Positions 35,471 through 48,149 of a stretch of DNA of 64,000 nucleotides are shown here, piece by piece. Below the pieces are notes generated by a model, which saw nothing but the letters and a program-made list of their open reading frames with translations, ran no database searches and was not told the origin of the DNA. The stretch is from contig JAQFVV010006272.1 of NCBI GenBank assembly GCA_028023455.1, positions 583,501 to 647,500 of the forward strand, written 5' to 3'. Positions within the stretch are counted from its first letter, which is position 1, and the number at the start of each line of letters is the position of its first letter. Position numbers and translations under genes: made by a program. Source of the DNA: Epiperipatus broadwayi (lineage: Eukaryota > Onychophora > Udeonychophora > Euonychophora > Peripatidae).

Positions 35471-37486
35471 GACCACCATACAACCCTTTTATTACCTCAG
35501 TTGTAACAATTTTCTGATGAGCATGCTGTAGGAAGGAACTATCAATTGACATTTCTAATGCAGATGTTAATGGCACCTACAACAATATTTCCTGCTCATC
35601 AGAGGATGTAGTTTTATAGAGACTGGAAACATCTAAATATTTCTATGTTTGGTTTCCCAAAAAAGCGCCATTAGAGTTTCATCTCACTACAACCTGACTG
35701 GCTTAGGTCAAGTTATGTCAGACGTAGCTCAGAGAACATGAGATTCTCATGAACCAGTGTTATAACTGATGAGTGATGCATTAAAACAAAACAGAATTGG
35801 ATAACTGGACAACCAATTTAATTTTTAGTAACAAAAAAAAAAATTATTAGATAACAATTAATTTGCAATCTCAACAATAATTCATTAATTCCTCTATGAG
35901 AATAAGCTTGTAAACATTCTAATTCAATAATAGTTCATTTTGAATTCATTTATGAAAATAAGCTTGTGAATATTCTAATTCAACGATAGTTCATTAATTC
36001 TTTTATGAGAAGAAGCTTGGGATTATTCTGATTCAACAATAATTCATTCCGAATTCATTTAATAGTTCATTTTGAATTCACTTAAGAGAAGAACCTTAGA
36101 AGCAGTCTAGCATTTATGGTTTATCCAATAATTCATTTTGAATTCATTTATGTGTAGAAGCTTAGAAGTATTCCAATTCAATAATAATTTATTTTTGTAT
36201 TCCTTTGTGAGAAGGAGCTTGGTAGCATTTATGATTTATATAACATTTCATTATTTTATGAGTCATTATTGATTGGTAAATATTTGAACTCAACAATTCT
36301 TGGTTTATAGAGCATTTATCATTTGATAATTGAGGCATTTATAATTTAGCCAAATGTAGAAGTATATTCTTACACATAAACTCTGTTACATTATAAGAAG
36401 CTTAGAAGTATTCATATATTTGTGATTTATACAGTATTTCATCATTTTATGAATTATTACCGATTGGTAGACATTTGAACTCAACAAATTTTGGTTTATA
36501 GAGCATTTATCATTTGATAATTGAGGCATTTATAATTTAGCCAAATGTAGAAGCATATTCTTACACATAAACTCTGTTACATTATAAGAAGCTTAAAAGT
36601 ATTCAAATATTTGTGATTCATACAGTATTTCATCATTTTATGAATTATTACTGATTGGTAGACATTTGAACTCAACAATTTTTGGTTTGTGGAGCATTCA
36701 TCATTTGGTAATTAAAGCATTTATAATTTTGTCAAATATAAAGGTATGTTCATCTACATAAATTCTGTTTGGCCTGTGAAGCATTTATAATTTGGTCAAA
36801 CATAAAACTATATTCATATACATAAATTCTATTTGGCTTGTGGAGCATTTATAATTTAATCAAACATAAAGCTATAATAAAGGTGTATTAATATTTATTA
36901 AACAAATTCTATATAATTATTTCAAAACTTCACTTTGCAACGTATGATAATTATGTTTTAGTATTTTATAAAAATTACCTTCCAGTTTTACAATCCATTT
37001 TATTCAAAAGAAGGCGGGTTATTTCATCGATGGAAATCATGGCATAGTGTGGAGAGAGTGGAGCTTCTAATTTATTCCAGTTTCATTATAATTTCTCTAG
37101 TAAAACATTTTTTTTTATTTTCACGTTTTGTTAAAGCCCTCTGTGTAAGACGATAGAGAAAAAAAAAGTTCTTTTTTCTTCAACGACGTGTCTAATTTGA
37201 ATACTGCCTCAGTTTAACTCAAATATCTTTTTTCTTTCTTTTTAATGATTGGATAATTAATTTCCTTTTTTTTTTATTGAGACAGGTAAAGAAAAAATAA
37301 AATAAGATGATGTAACATTTTATTTAAATCCATCAATACTAAAAATTAAAAATATGATTTTATTTTTCATTTTTAACGAATCACAACTTTATTGCATTTC
37401 CAATTAGACTGAACCACGCTAGACATTATTGAATGGGGGGGGGGGATCTTATGAATATTTATATGAGGAACAGCATTCCTGTTTCA
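35463..37486 (-). repeat. LTR-1, 5' LTR (right copy)
   Basis: Near-identical partner of 30931-32955. On the minus strand the promoter should lie here and transcription proceed leftwards through the gag. It contains the same 191-bp internal tandem units. Confidence 0.9.
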
Positions 37487-37496
37487 ATATATATAT

Positions 37497-39276
37497 TGTG
37501 ATGATCACACACACTGTGATCACACATGTGTACATTTCATATATATATATCGCATAATATTAAATGTGAGTTTTTTATATATAAATTAATACATAGAAAA
37601 CTGGATAAGAAACGTAAGAAAGAAAAGAAATTTATTTAATGATAGTGTTAATTAAAAAATCAAAATGGTTGTAGTTGAGGAATGCAATTAAAAGCAGAAT
37701 CAATTATAGTAATTAAAGAAAGTGAAGGAAGGTAAGCAACCAAGATTCTTATCTTTCACCTTCCAAAGTCAACTTTTTTTAAATGTTAAGAATAGTAAAG
37801 TTAAGGGAATATTAAAACAGGATCATCGACATAAATGATCAAGTCTTAAAAGGAAAAGTAAATAAAAAGGGGGTTAATGATTGTAGAATTAGCAATCATA
37901 AAATTCGATCGTAGTTATAAATAAAATAAATAGATTTATAAAAAAGATCAAGATTGTCTCTTCAAACTACACATGTGAACGCATGAAATATATGTATGGC
38001 TATGTGAAGGAAAGAAAGAGTGTGTAAATAAGAAAATTATTTTATTAAAGAGAAATAAAAAAAAACAATATTATGGAAGTAAATAAATAAAAAACAGGAA
38101 GAAAATTTACTGTATTTTATGAAAGTAAAATAAAGGTGTAAAATGTATTTAATGACATTCCAATGAACAATACAAGAAGATAAGAAAAGGATTCTGGGAC
38201 AAGACAGTAAGAAGTTATGAAGAAAAGGAGCCATGTTTTAGTTCTTCATGAGTCTGCTGAGTTGAAAGACAGATTAGTTTCGAGAGCTGTGTTTTTTATA
38301 TATGAACAAAATGTACCAAGAACTTGAAGCAACGAGAATGCAAGGATAAGGGCCTCAAATGGATGCCAGTTGATCCATGCCCACCTTGGGTGTAATGTCG
38401 TCTCACCCATGAAGTAACAGTAGTGATAGTGCCTGCCTGACAGTTCACCTCCCCTGTCATTGAAGTCACAAAGAATACGATAAAAGTAAGCTGCATGAAA
38501 GAATCTGAGCCAGATCCCAAGAACTAGCATCTCTCCAAAAGAAGTGGAGTAATCCACATGATGGTTAACCATTTAGTCATCCAGAAAACTTGGGTAATTA
38601 AACTTTAAATATATCACACGTGCACACACTTTCTTAAAATGGCCAAAAGAAATTATAATGCAATTGCAAAATGTAAATCAGAGTGAATCAAATAATCAGT
38701 AGATTTTTTATAACAAATAATACGTGTAGAAAAGGACTCTAAACTCTAGAATACCTACATATAAATTAAGAACAATTATCATTCAGGGTGAAGGGTTAAA
38801 TTAAATATCTATTATTGTAATGATTTCTTATTTTATGTTTAAATATTATATTTTTAATGTGTATTAAATGTATTGTATTAAACAGTATTTATTAATGAAT
38901 AGCTCTTTACATCTCATCTTTCTTTCTCCACCATACTAATTAGAATGATATACCCATAGGGTTTATTAAATTAATTCTAGTAAAAGGTACACGTGTCAAT
39001 CTAGTACAGTAATATTAAATCTCGAAAATTTTATAAATATTTCAAGCGCTGGATTATCTTTTAAGTAAATCATTCTTATGAATGAGTATCCAGCAGCCGA
39101 GGAGCATCTAATCGAGAAAAATAATACTGGAATGTTACATTGGTAATCTCAGTGTTCGATCAGGAATATAGACTTAAATCATTAGTCTATATTGGCTTGC
39201 TTGACGTGACAGTCGTGTCGATCGTAAAAGTGTAAATTACAACATTTACAACGGTCAAAAAGGTAATTCTGTTACA
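37497..39276. mobile_element. Probable solo LTR or LTR-like insertion in (TA)n
   Basis: A 1,780-bp block bounded by TGTGATGATC...AATTCTGTTACA, so TG...CA at both ends (minus reading starts TGTAACAGAATT, as in other blocks here). It is flanked by (TA)n on both sides and begins 10 bp after LTR-1 ends. No second copy in the window. The 108-codon minus frame at 38246-38572 and its shadow have no recognisable domain. A solo LTR is the simplest reading, but without a partner it is unproven. Confidence 0.45.
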
Positions 39277-39789
39277 ATATATATATATATATTGCAACAG
39301 TATGAAACAAAGTGGTATAGCAAGAATGATGCAAATCAACACCATCAAAAGCGTCATTGTTTTTATTGAGCCCACAAAAATGAGCAAAGAATCAGTCTAA
39401 GATATTACCAACTACAATATGGCATTTCTAGAAATTATCATCATTAGTCAACAGTCATCCTTTGTGATTAGTTTTAAAACAGATAAAATCTAGGTTAATA
39501 ACCATCTAGCTTATAGAAAATTTAGACATATTAAAGTAATCATCAATATTTCATCTGCCTGCATATATAAATGCTAAAAATAAAATAATCCTATATCGAC
39601 ATTTCTGGGTTCATTATATTCAAGTTGATCATTATCAATTTTCTAACCATCAGTAAACTAATTCTCATCTTAAAATATATAAATAAAATTAAGTATGTGA
39701 ATTTTAAAGGTGATATTTATGTTTATGCCATAATTCTACAGAGACTAAGCTATATATCCACAAACTTATAACCATATATACATAATAAA
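39277..39789. other. (TA)n tract and AT-rich spacer
   Basis: The AT run at 39277-39292 is followed by TGCAACAG, which resembles another LTR-like start, but no matching end was found. Confidence 0.35.
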
Positions 39790-40904
39790 TATAATGGTAA
39801 TTAACTATTATATACAATCTTTCAATCCACAGAAGTACTTTCAGTTAATTCCTTAACCCTCCTCAACTACTATTAAATTTAAAAAAACAATGGAAGTAAA
39901 CACCATCAACTCAATTCCATGAATTCTGAATTTTAATATTAACAGCTTATCTATTCATTATATTCATTTTATTTCTATTTATTAAAATTGCCTCCTTAAT
40001 TTTTCTTTTAATATGATTTCTCTCTTCATGAAGAATCTTAACACTTTCAATATCAAATTACAATTTATATTTACATGTAATTTCATGATCCAAAAAAACT
40101 GAAGTAGTCATCAAATCTCTGTTTATTTTTAAAATGCTTGTATAACAAACAATTCACGCTTCTTTAATCTTTTTTGAATACTGCACCTTGATTGACCTAT
40201 ATATGATAACATACATACACAAAAAATTTGATACAGAACATTACTTTTTTGCTTCAAATGTATGACATTTTTAGAATTACTCACTAACTTATTATTAATA
40301 TGTTATTTATAACACAAAATGAAACATTAAACACATCCTTATATATAATCTTAAAACCTTTCACTTGAGCATTTGAAATATATAGAATAGATATCCATTT
40401 TTATTGACAGTCTTCAACTCCTTTAAATCATAATAACACTTTTTAAATTGGCATAAAGTATAGTTAGTCTATTGAATCTTATAACTAACTTCAAGCAATT
40501 CCTTAGCAATTATCTCATTATATTTTAATTTATCACATTGATAATGACATAATTTTTCATTATGAAACAAAAAAGATCTAAAATGTGCCATTTTATGTGT
40601 AATTGGCACTTTTGATTTACAATTTATAATATCACCTTTTTTACAGTGGTTTGATTATTAATTTATAACTTAACATACTATTATCTTTTGTAATAATTAA
40701 ATCTAAGTACTTAATACTTTTGTCCTGTTCCTTTTTAATAATTCATTTCAAGCCATTCAAATTATTTAACTCCTCTATAAGCAAATTATAATATTGGTAA
40801 TATGACAATCAAAAACATCATATCTTTTGTAAATTTTAATATCTTTAAAAGTACACATATCTAAAATACTATTCTCATATGTAGACAAAACAAAATAGTC
40901 TTAA
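39790..40904 (-). mobile_element. Penelope-like element PLE-C, inverted 5'-truncated copy
   Basis: The complement matches the + strand PLE-C copy at 42826-43950: the stretch beginning GACTATTTTGTTTTGTCTAC, the KYINLDLIKYQ-type linker (AGGACAAAAGTATTAAGTA), FRSFLF/CHYQ.DK, the GIY-YIG relic (NVLYQIFCVCMLSYIGQS), then the AAGGAGGCAATTTTAATAAA C-terminus and the GTACTTCTGTGGATTGAAAG tail. It starts exactly where the adjacent + strand copy begins, forming a head-to-head junction at about 40904/40905. Multiple frame breaks. Confidence 0.8.
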
Positions 40905-41570
40905 TGATTTGAAGGAGATGAAAATTGATAATAAAAAATTCAATGTCTATTCCATATATTTCAAATGCTCAAGTGAAATTTTTTAAGGATATAAGGATTT
41001 GTTTAATGTTTTATTTTATGTTACATATAATGTTAATAAGTTAGTGAATAATTCTAAAAATGTCATATCTGTCAAACAGAAAAGTAATGTTGTATATCAA
41101 ACTTTTTGTGGATGTATGTTATCATATATAGGTGAATCAAGATGAAGTATTGAAAAAAGATTATAGAAGCATCAATTGTTATATAAGCATTTGAAAAATA
41201 AATATAATAATGATTTAATGACTACTTCAGTTTTTTTTGGATCATGAAAAGATATGTAAATATAAATTTGATATTTAAATTGTTAAGATTATTCACAAAA
41301 AGAAAAACCATCATAAAAGAAAAAATTAAGAGGCAATTTTAATAAATAGAAATAAAATGAATATAATTAATAAACAATCTGCTAACATTAAAATTAGGGA
41401 TTCATGGGATTTGAGTTGCTGATGTTTGTTTCCATTAATGGCAGTTGAAGATGGTTAGGAAATTAACCAAAAGTACTTCTTCAAATTGAAAGACTGTTTA
41501 TAATAGTTAATTACCATTATATTTATTATTTTTATTGTTATTACAATAGTTTTTAATTAACAGATATTTT
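40905..41570 (+). mobile_element. PLE-C, 5'-truncated upstream copy
   Basis: Carries only the GIY-YIG region (NVVYQTFCGCMLSYIGES near 41078-41130), the C-terminus (GGCAATTTTAATAAATAGAA) and tail (AAAAGTACTTCTTCAAATTG). It lies head-to-tail before the longer copy, the typical pseudo-LTR organisation of PLEs. Confidence 0.75.
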
Positions 41571-41579
41571 ATTTGTATT

Positions 41580-43953
41580 ACATTTTTTAATTCAATATAA
41601 TGAATTTAGGTGACATTAAAAATGATGGATCATTAAAGAGCAATGGAAGCAATGTAAAAAAGTTATTAAGCTTAAATGTAAACATTTTTTATGGATTGTA
41701 AATTTTATCATGTATTCCTGAATTGTTGCAATATAAAATTGAACAGTTGTATAAATTTAGTACCAAGGTGTATGAATAAATTAAAATCAATAATTTTAAT
41801 TGATGTAGTTAAGAAATGTAAAAAAGAACTTTTTAATATTTGGAGGTATTTGAAAGCAATTGAACATTTAACAATTTTAAATAAATGGTGTGCTTGGGAC
41901 AAATAAAAAATTGTTAGTGAAAATGGATTTAAATTATTTATACTTAAATCATATAATAAATTTGAGAAGAAAGTAGAATAAGTGGTATCCACAAACTTAT
42001 AATGGTACGAATTTGCCAATTTGTCAGATATACATTTGATTCAGAAATACATTTTAACTCATGGATCTAAATATGTTGGTGGTACTTATGATGATTATAA
42101 TTTGGAATTAATTGCAGATATTCAAAATTCATATAAAATTATTCCTGATGATAGTCATATTGCTGATGAAGTTATTAAGAAAATTAATTGTCTTAAATTT
42201 AATGTGATTACATATGAAGATTCATAACTGTCAATTTTGAAATTTAAATAGAAACTGAAAAATGATAATATCATTTGTTTGAAAGAAGATAAAGGGCTGA
42301 AAATGTGTTTAATGAAGAAATTTTATATTGGGAAAGTTAAAGTGCAACAATATTTAGAAAAAAACTAAGAATAAAGCCTTAAGTAATAATATGTACTATA
42401 AGATATATCCTTCATGTGCTATATGTCCTTGTATTTTTGAAAATATAAAATTACATAAAGATGGTAACTCTTTGCAAATTATTATTGATTTTGATGATTC
42501 ATTTATACATCAAACTTGATTTGGGAAAAATACTATTATTTCATCTTTTGATTTTGTAGATAGAATAAAAAGGGTAGTGATTAATGAGAGTGATGTTATT
42601 GCTTCATTATATGTGATAGAAATGTATGGATCTACTGGTAGAGTGAATTTTGTAAAAATAATTGAAAATGCATTAAAAAGGAAAGGTGTTTGTAAATATG
42701 TGATAAAATTTGTTATTGATTCTTTAAAAAATTTTGATGATAACATTGTTGTTTCTTTTGAAGGTGGATATTATAAAATGTCTAAATGTTGGCCTTTGGG
42801 TTTGCCAGTTGTTGCAAAAGTTTACTATTTTGATTTGTCTACATATGAGAGTAGTATTTTAAATGTGTGTACTTATAAAGATATTAGAATTTACAAAAGG
42901 TATGTTGATGATATTTTATTTATGGAAATATCAATACTACAAATTTCTTGTAGAGGAGTTAAATAATTTAAAGGTCTTGAAATAGACTTTTGAAAAGGAC
43001 CAGGACAAAAGTATTAAGTATTTGGATTTAATTGATTACAAGATAAATCAAACCATCACAAAAAAGGGTATATATAAATTGTAAATTAAAAATACCAATT
43101 ATTCATAAGATAGCAAGTTTTAAATCTTTTTTGTTTTGTAATGAAAAATTATGTCATTACCAGTATGATAAATGTAAAAATTTTGAGGTATTTGCCCAGA
43201 AATTGCTTGAAGTTGGTTATAAGATTGAACAGATTAACAATACTTTATGCCAATTTAAAAAGAATTATAATGATTTAAAGAAGTTAAAGATTTATATTAA
43301 AAAATGGATAACTATTCTATATATTTCAAACACTGGAGTGAAATTTTTAAGGGTATATATATAAAATGTGTTTAATGTTTTATTTTGTGTTACAAATAAC
43401 ATTAATGATTTAATAAATAATTCTAAAAATATCATACCTGTGAAGCAAAAAAGTAATGTTGTGTATCAAATTTTTTGTGGATATATGTTATCATATATAG
43501 GTGAATCGAAGTGCAGTAGTGAAAAAAGTTTGAAGGAACATGAATTGTTATACAAGCATTTGAAAAGTAAACCTAATAATAATTCAATGACTGTTTCAGT
43601 TTTCTTGGATTATGAAAGCACATGTAAATATAAATCGAAGTTTAATATTGCAAATATTGAGATTCTTATTGAAGAGAGAAACCATAACAAATGAAAAATT
43701 AAGGAGGCAATTTTAATAAATAAAAATAAAATGAATATAAGTAATAGACAAGTTGCTAACATTAAAATTTAGGATTCATGGGATTTGAGTTAATGACATT
43801 TGCTTCCAATATGTTTTGTGAATTTAGGGTAGTTGCGGGAAATTAAGGAATTAACCAAAAGTACTTCTGTGAATTGAAAGAATGTATATAATAGTTAATT
43901 ACCATTATATTTGTTATTTTTATTGTTATTAAAATAGGTTTTAATTAACAGAA

Positions 43954-43960
<7 letters not shown>
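41580..43960 (+). mobile_element. PLE-C, longest copy (RT plus GIY-YIG, inactivated)
   Basis: Motifs in order: CLKEDKG..MCLMKKFYIGKVK (near 42276-42350; family KADKGN..V.MDK..Y..KV); NIKLHKDGNS (near 42446; LHKDG); VIASLYVIEMYGSTGRVNFVKIIENALK (42595-42680; the LD...MY.S....NA block); GGYYKMSKCWPLGLPVVAKVYY (42762-42830; G.PMG.P.SP..A); YKRYVDDILFM (42892-42924), the intact RT catalytic box; then GIY-YIG NVVYQIFCGYMLSYIGESKC...LKEHE (43457-43545) and the C-terminal EAILINKNKMNISNRQVANIK. Frame 43368-43694 is intact; elsewhere stops break the protein. It ends in the ~200-bp tail and a (TA)n tract. Confidence 0.85.
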
Positions 43961-43998
<38 letters not shown>

Positions 43999-44020
43999 CA
44001 AATCAAATATATATATATAT
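43957..44020. repeat. (TA)n microsatellite
   Basis: Interrupted AT array directly after the PLE-C tail and at the start of the following inverted repeat. Confidence 0.9.
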
Positions 44021-44280
44021 TAAAATATGATAAAATTCACATAAATTATAATTATTTTGTTAATCAATCAGCAATCATCAAATGTTAAAATAACAAAATT
44101 ACAGGAGAACTAAACTAAATTGAACTATGGGTATTGTGAAAGGATATCTCATTTTGATTATTCAATGTTACATAGTTGATAAAGACTACAAGATGTATAG
44201 TCGAAAGTACTTCTAATAAAATAACTATAATTTATGTGAATTTTACTGTATTTTAATTATATATTGATTTGAATATTACA
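43996..44280. repeat. Inverted repeat with hammerhead-like hairpin
   Basis: ATTCAAATCAA...TTCACATAAATTATAATTATTTT (43996-44060) pairs with 44218-44276. Between the arms, TTGATAA (44176-44182), stem GACTA/TAGTC (44184-44188, 44198-44202) and GAAA (44203-44206), followed by GTACTTCT, match a motif also at 48002-48029. AGTACTTCT is shared with PLE-C tails, linking this repeat to the PLE-C ends. Confidence 0.6.
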
Positions 44281-44322
44281 TATATTTTGGAAAAAATACA
44301 GACATCAAACTTAATTTATTAC

Positions 44323-44352
44323 ATATATATATATATATATATATATGGTATT

Positions 44353-44404
<52 letters not shown>

Positions 44405-44411
44405 AATACCA
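44323..44411. repeat. AT-palindrome
   Basis: GGTATTTGCC and GGCAAATACC bracket a ~48-bp (AT)n tract; together they form a perfect cruciform-capable palindrome, itself preceded by another AT run. Confidence 0.9.
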
Positions 44412-44429
44412 TTATGTTTGAGTTAGCTT

Positions 44430-47400
44430 TGGAATTTCAAGAACTCTAATGACCTCAAACAAGAGAAAATATACACACTTAATTTATCCTATTATAAAAT
44501 AAGTTCACTGGAATAATCTATAAATCTATTAAATAACAACTCTATAATAAAATTAGTTACAAGCACTGATAATTTACAGAATGTATAGCTGGTAGAAGAA
44601 AAGCACAAAAAATGTGATATAATTTTTAACAACTATTTAATAAAGATAATAAATAAATAATAGAAAAAGGAAAAATTTATTAATTAATAAACTCAAAGTT
44701 GATATATATCAGGGATGGGCAAGACGTCAAACACAAGGTCTCTGAAAATTGATTGTGAGAAGCTGATGTGAACATTGACAAATTATACTGATAGATTCAG
44801 AACTAATTTGAATATAAAAAATAATAATAAATAAAAAGAGTGGAAATTCAAAATTATTCACATTTAAAAATAGTTAAATTTAAAATAACACCTGTTGTTA
44901 TTGTCAATCTCAAAATAAACTAGGTGGGGAGATGCTGAAAAGAATTCAATTATTTTTGTGTAATGCTAAAACTAAAATTCTTAGCAATATTTAATTGTTA
45001 TTTTCCTGAGAAGAAATGAAAATAACTTATCCTGGAGAAACAAGGATTTTAATGAACTGATTTTAAATCAAAGAAATTGTGACCTTTTTAAAATACTTTG
45101 TCTAGCTAGCAAATAATCCTCAAGATTTAAAAAGAAAACAGGACTTAATCCTATCTATAAAAGAAAATAGGTGTCAAAGCAAGAAATGAACTTTAGATCT
45201 AATTATCGTAACAACTGTTAGCAGAGAAAATATGGGGATTTTCCAAAACACAGAAACAGAAAATTTTTGTAAAGTATTATTTTTTATTATTATGTACTTT
45301 CTCTCTAGCAAATTTTTGATGTCACACTAGGAGGAAGGGATATGTTTAAGTTTCCTTACTTATATTTACTTATTAATTATACAAGTAAATCAAAACGTAC
45401 AAAAATTTTATAAAAATTTAAAAATAAATTCATGATTTGTTATATTTTTGTAAAAATATTGATTGATTAACTTTAATTTTAGATATTTTCTTGATTTTTT
45501 TTTTAATTCAGAGCCAGTTGTAGAAAATAATTATTTATAGGTAATTTAGTAAATATTTTATAAAATGAAATGGAAAAATTGTAATACTAGAGGGATGTGA
45601 GGTAATTTAATAGTAGTCATAGTAAAATGTCTTCGACTGTTGTATCTTAATAGAAAAAAAATTCATTAGTTCTTATTTTGTAAAAACATCACTAATATTT
45701 ATGAGTACCTAAAAACCCCTTATAAAAAAACACCAATTCATAAGTACATTCTAAAAAACCAAAACTTTGAGCCATTTTTTTTTATTCCAGTTTTCATTCC
45801 AGCAAAAATAACTTTTTTTTCTGCTTTCCAATTCAAATCCCTGGAAAAAAAATGTATCCATCTTCTTTATATAATATAAATAATTTTATTCTCTCCATAT
45901 AATTATTATTCACTTCTAATTATTTTTAATTAACAACCATTAATTTACAGGAGTGATTCCCTTCAGTAATCAAATCCTTATAAAAAAAATATTTTACAAG
46001 AAGGGAAATAATTGGAATCTCCTTTCTCTTTTTTTTTTTGTAAATGAGAATGACCCCACATTATTTTAGGGGAATAAAAAATATCTTCAATAAAACTATT
46101 TTAAAAAGAACTATTTAATATTTTCAATTAAATAACAATTATAAATGTAAAAATGTATGTATTACAGTAACTCATTTTATATTGGATTTTATTTTTTTAG
46201 TTCTTTTGTAGTTATCTAGTTGATTGTCTATTATTATAGTTTGATCAGTCAGTTTTAGTTTCTTTTTATTGCTTTCTCTGTAAGTGTTTTCATCCAAATC
46301 TTTTTTTCTATAGTTCCAGGTTTCTATGTTAACAATTATTTTCATTTCATTTTGCATTATTTTTCTTTCTTCTTTTAGTGTTTTATTTTTCATTATTTGT
46401 TTTTTTTTGGCCTGTGTAATAATTATTTTCCTTTCAGGTTAACTGAAGTTGAGACAGTCATGATAAGGCTTGATGACAGTTCCTCTCATGGAGATTTCTT
46501 TCCCTTACATATCTTTTAATAAAATTGGTTATATTGTTCGATTAGTAATGAATAGTTTTTAGCAAGAACCTAGCATATGATTCTTGTAAACTCCACAATA
46601 TTATATTATAAATATCATTTTTAGCTAAGAGTGAGATCAATCTAACATCAGATTTCTAGGCTAAGCTTCTCATTGCTGACCTCACTTCTACTGAATTCTA
46701 TTTTTTATTTCCTATACTATTTTTAGTTTAAATATTCATCTTCCATCCAGTAACATAATTATCTCAGGAATTACTCTTTAAACTTGACTAATTGATTTTA
46801 ATTTTACAACAAAGGTTTTCTTTTTAAAAAAAAAAACAGCATTCTTTTTATAACAACTTTATTTCTTTTAAGATAAAAATCCTAATTTATCGTTTTTTCA
46901 TGTAAAAATGCTACTTATACATTATAAACAACTTTCCTGTGTTTTTTTAAGAATATATTTTTTAATCCCTTCTTGTTTTTTTTATTTTTCATAAATAATA
47001 TATATTGTAATGGAATATAAATGAGAGAAATGAGAGAGGTTTTGTTACATCTCATGAATTGAGGCATAACATCTGTAATGGTAGAAAAATGAATGAGATG
47101 AAAGAGACTATTTATATGCTCTAGCTCTAAATGCCAAATCAGTATCAGTATAAAAATGAAAACATGAGAATTTCTCTTGTTAATGCCAAGGTAAATATGT
47201 AACAGCAAAAAATGAAGAAAGGCTTAATGAATCTAGTTATTTTAATAAAATACCAATATGTATGATTACTAAAATGTTTATTTTTATATGTCTTATGAAT
47301 TGAGTAAAGCCAAAATCTATAATAGTATTAATTATATAACACCAAATTTATAATAATATAAATAGGTTAGCTAAAATTAATAGTGCTGTACAAATTATGT

Positions 47401-47465
47401 AAATCAAATCTGTAAAGATATAAGTAACAATTTGATTCAAGCTCTGCTAATAAAATAATCCAAAA
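44430..47465. other. 3-kb AT-rich region, nothing assigned
   Basis: Poly-A/T runs and short lysine/asparagine-rich frames (for example minus 46172-46393, MKNKTLKEERKIMQNEMKII) without a recognised family. A splice-acceptor-like pyrimidine tract with CAG at about 46427-46438 is not followed by a recognisable receptor exon. Confidence 0.35.
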
Positions 47466-48118
47466 TCTATATTTAAATATTGTTTAAAATTTATGAATAA
47501 TATATATATAAATTATTAATCAATGTCTGTATTCCAATTATAATATATATATATATATATATAATTATTCAAAACAATACAATAATTAATACAGCAAAAA
47601 ATATTTTAAAAACAAATGTATACCATAATTTAATAAAAGTACTTCGACTATCTATGTAGTTGTTATCAACTAGATTCAAATTGTATTACAAAAAACCATT
47701 ACAAATGTATCCAAAAAGACTTATGTCATACATCAATTTTTCCACAATTCATTAATTTTTATATTAGCAGCCTGTCTATTTATGAAATGTTGCTTTTCAT
47801 TTTTTATTAACATAGCTTTTTTAATTTTACATTTATTATTATTTCTTTCAATACACAAAATCCTAACTTTATTAAAATCAAAACCATAATTACATGTTAC
47901 ATTACAATATAAAAATTAATGAATTGTGGTAAAATTAATGTATGATGTAATTCTTTTTGTATACATTTGTAATAGTTTTTTGTAATACAATTTGAATCTA
48001 GTTGATAACGACTACATAGATAGTCGAAAGTACTTCTATTTAATTAGTATATGTTTGTTTTTAAAATATTTTTACTGTATTAATTATTGTATTGTTTTGA
48101 ATAATTATATATATATAT
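47466..48118 (-). mobile_element. PLE-C-related end fragment flanked by inverted repeats
   Basis: The centre (about 47900-47760, minus) codes NYGFDFNKVRILCIERN..KCKIKKAMLIKNEKQHFINRQAANIKI, matching the PLE-C C-terminus (FNIANIEILIEERN..KIKEAILINKNK.NISNRQVANIK). It is enclosed by inverted arms 47558-47775 and 47905-48110, each with the ACTACATAGATAGTCG hairpin motif. So a PLE remnant sits between inverted pseudo-LTR-like ends. Confidence 0.7.
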
Positions 48119-48149
48119 GAAAAACAAAATCAAGTTAAAAACTTGTTAA

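Larger units (their letters stand above)
30931..37486 (-). mobile_element. Non-autonomous LTR retrotransposon LTR-1 (complete, no pol)
   Basis: Two direct repeats, 30931-32955 (2,025 bp) and 35463-37486 (2,024 bp), are nearly identical; about a dozen base differences are visible, so the insertion is young. On the minus strand each runs TGAAACAGG...GGTTACA, giving TG...CA ends. Next to the 5' LTR (right copy) is TGGCGCCGTAACGTGAGGCC, a tRNA-type primer site. Next to the 3' LTR (left copy) is the purine tract GGTGAGGGGTAA. The 2.5-kb interior codes a Gag-like protein but shows no protease, RT, RNase H or integrase. Both outer edges are (TA)n, so the short target duplication (ATAT) is trivial. 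It must rely on proteins of another element. Confidence 0.9.

Noticed and set aside
38246-38572. 108-codon minus frame with Trp-rich sequence as a gene
   Set aside because: Overlaps another frame of similar quality on the same strand and lies in a putative LTR block; no motif recognised.
46427-46510. Pyrimidine tract plus CAG as acceptor for the missing M4 exon
   Set aside because: The following translation has no pre-M4 helix or M4 hydrophobic segment.
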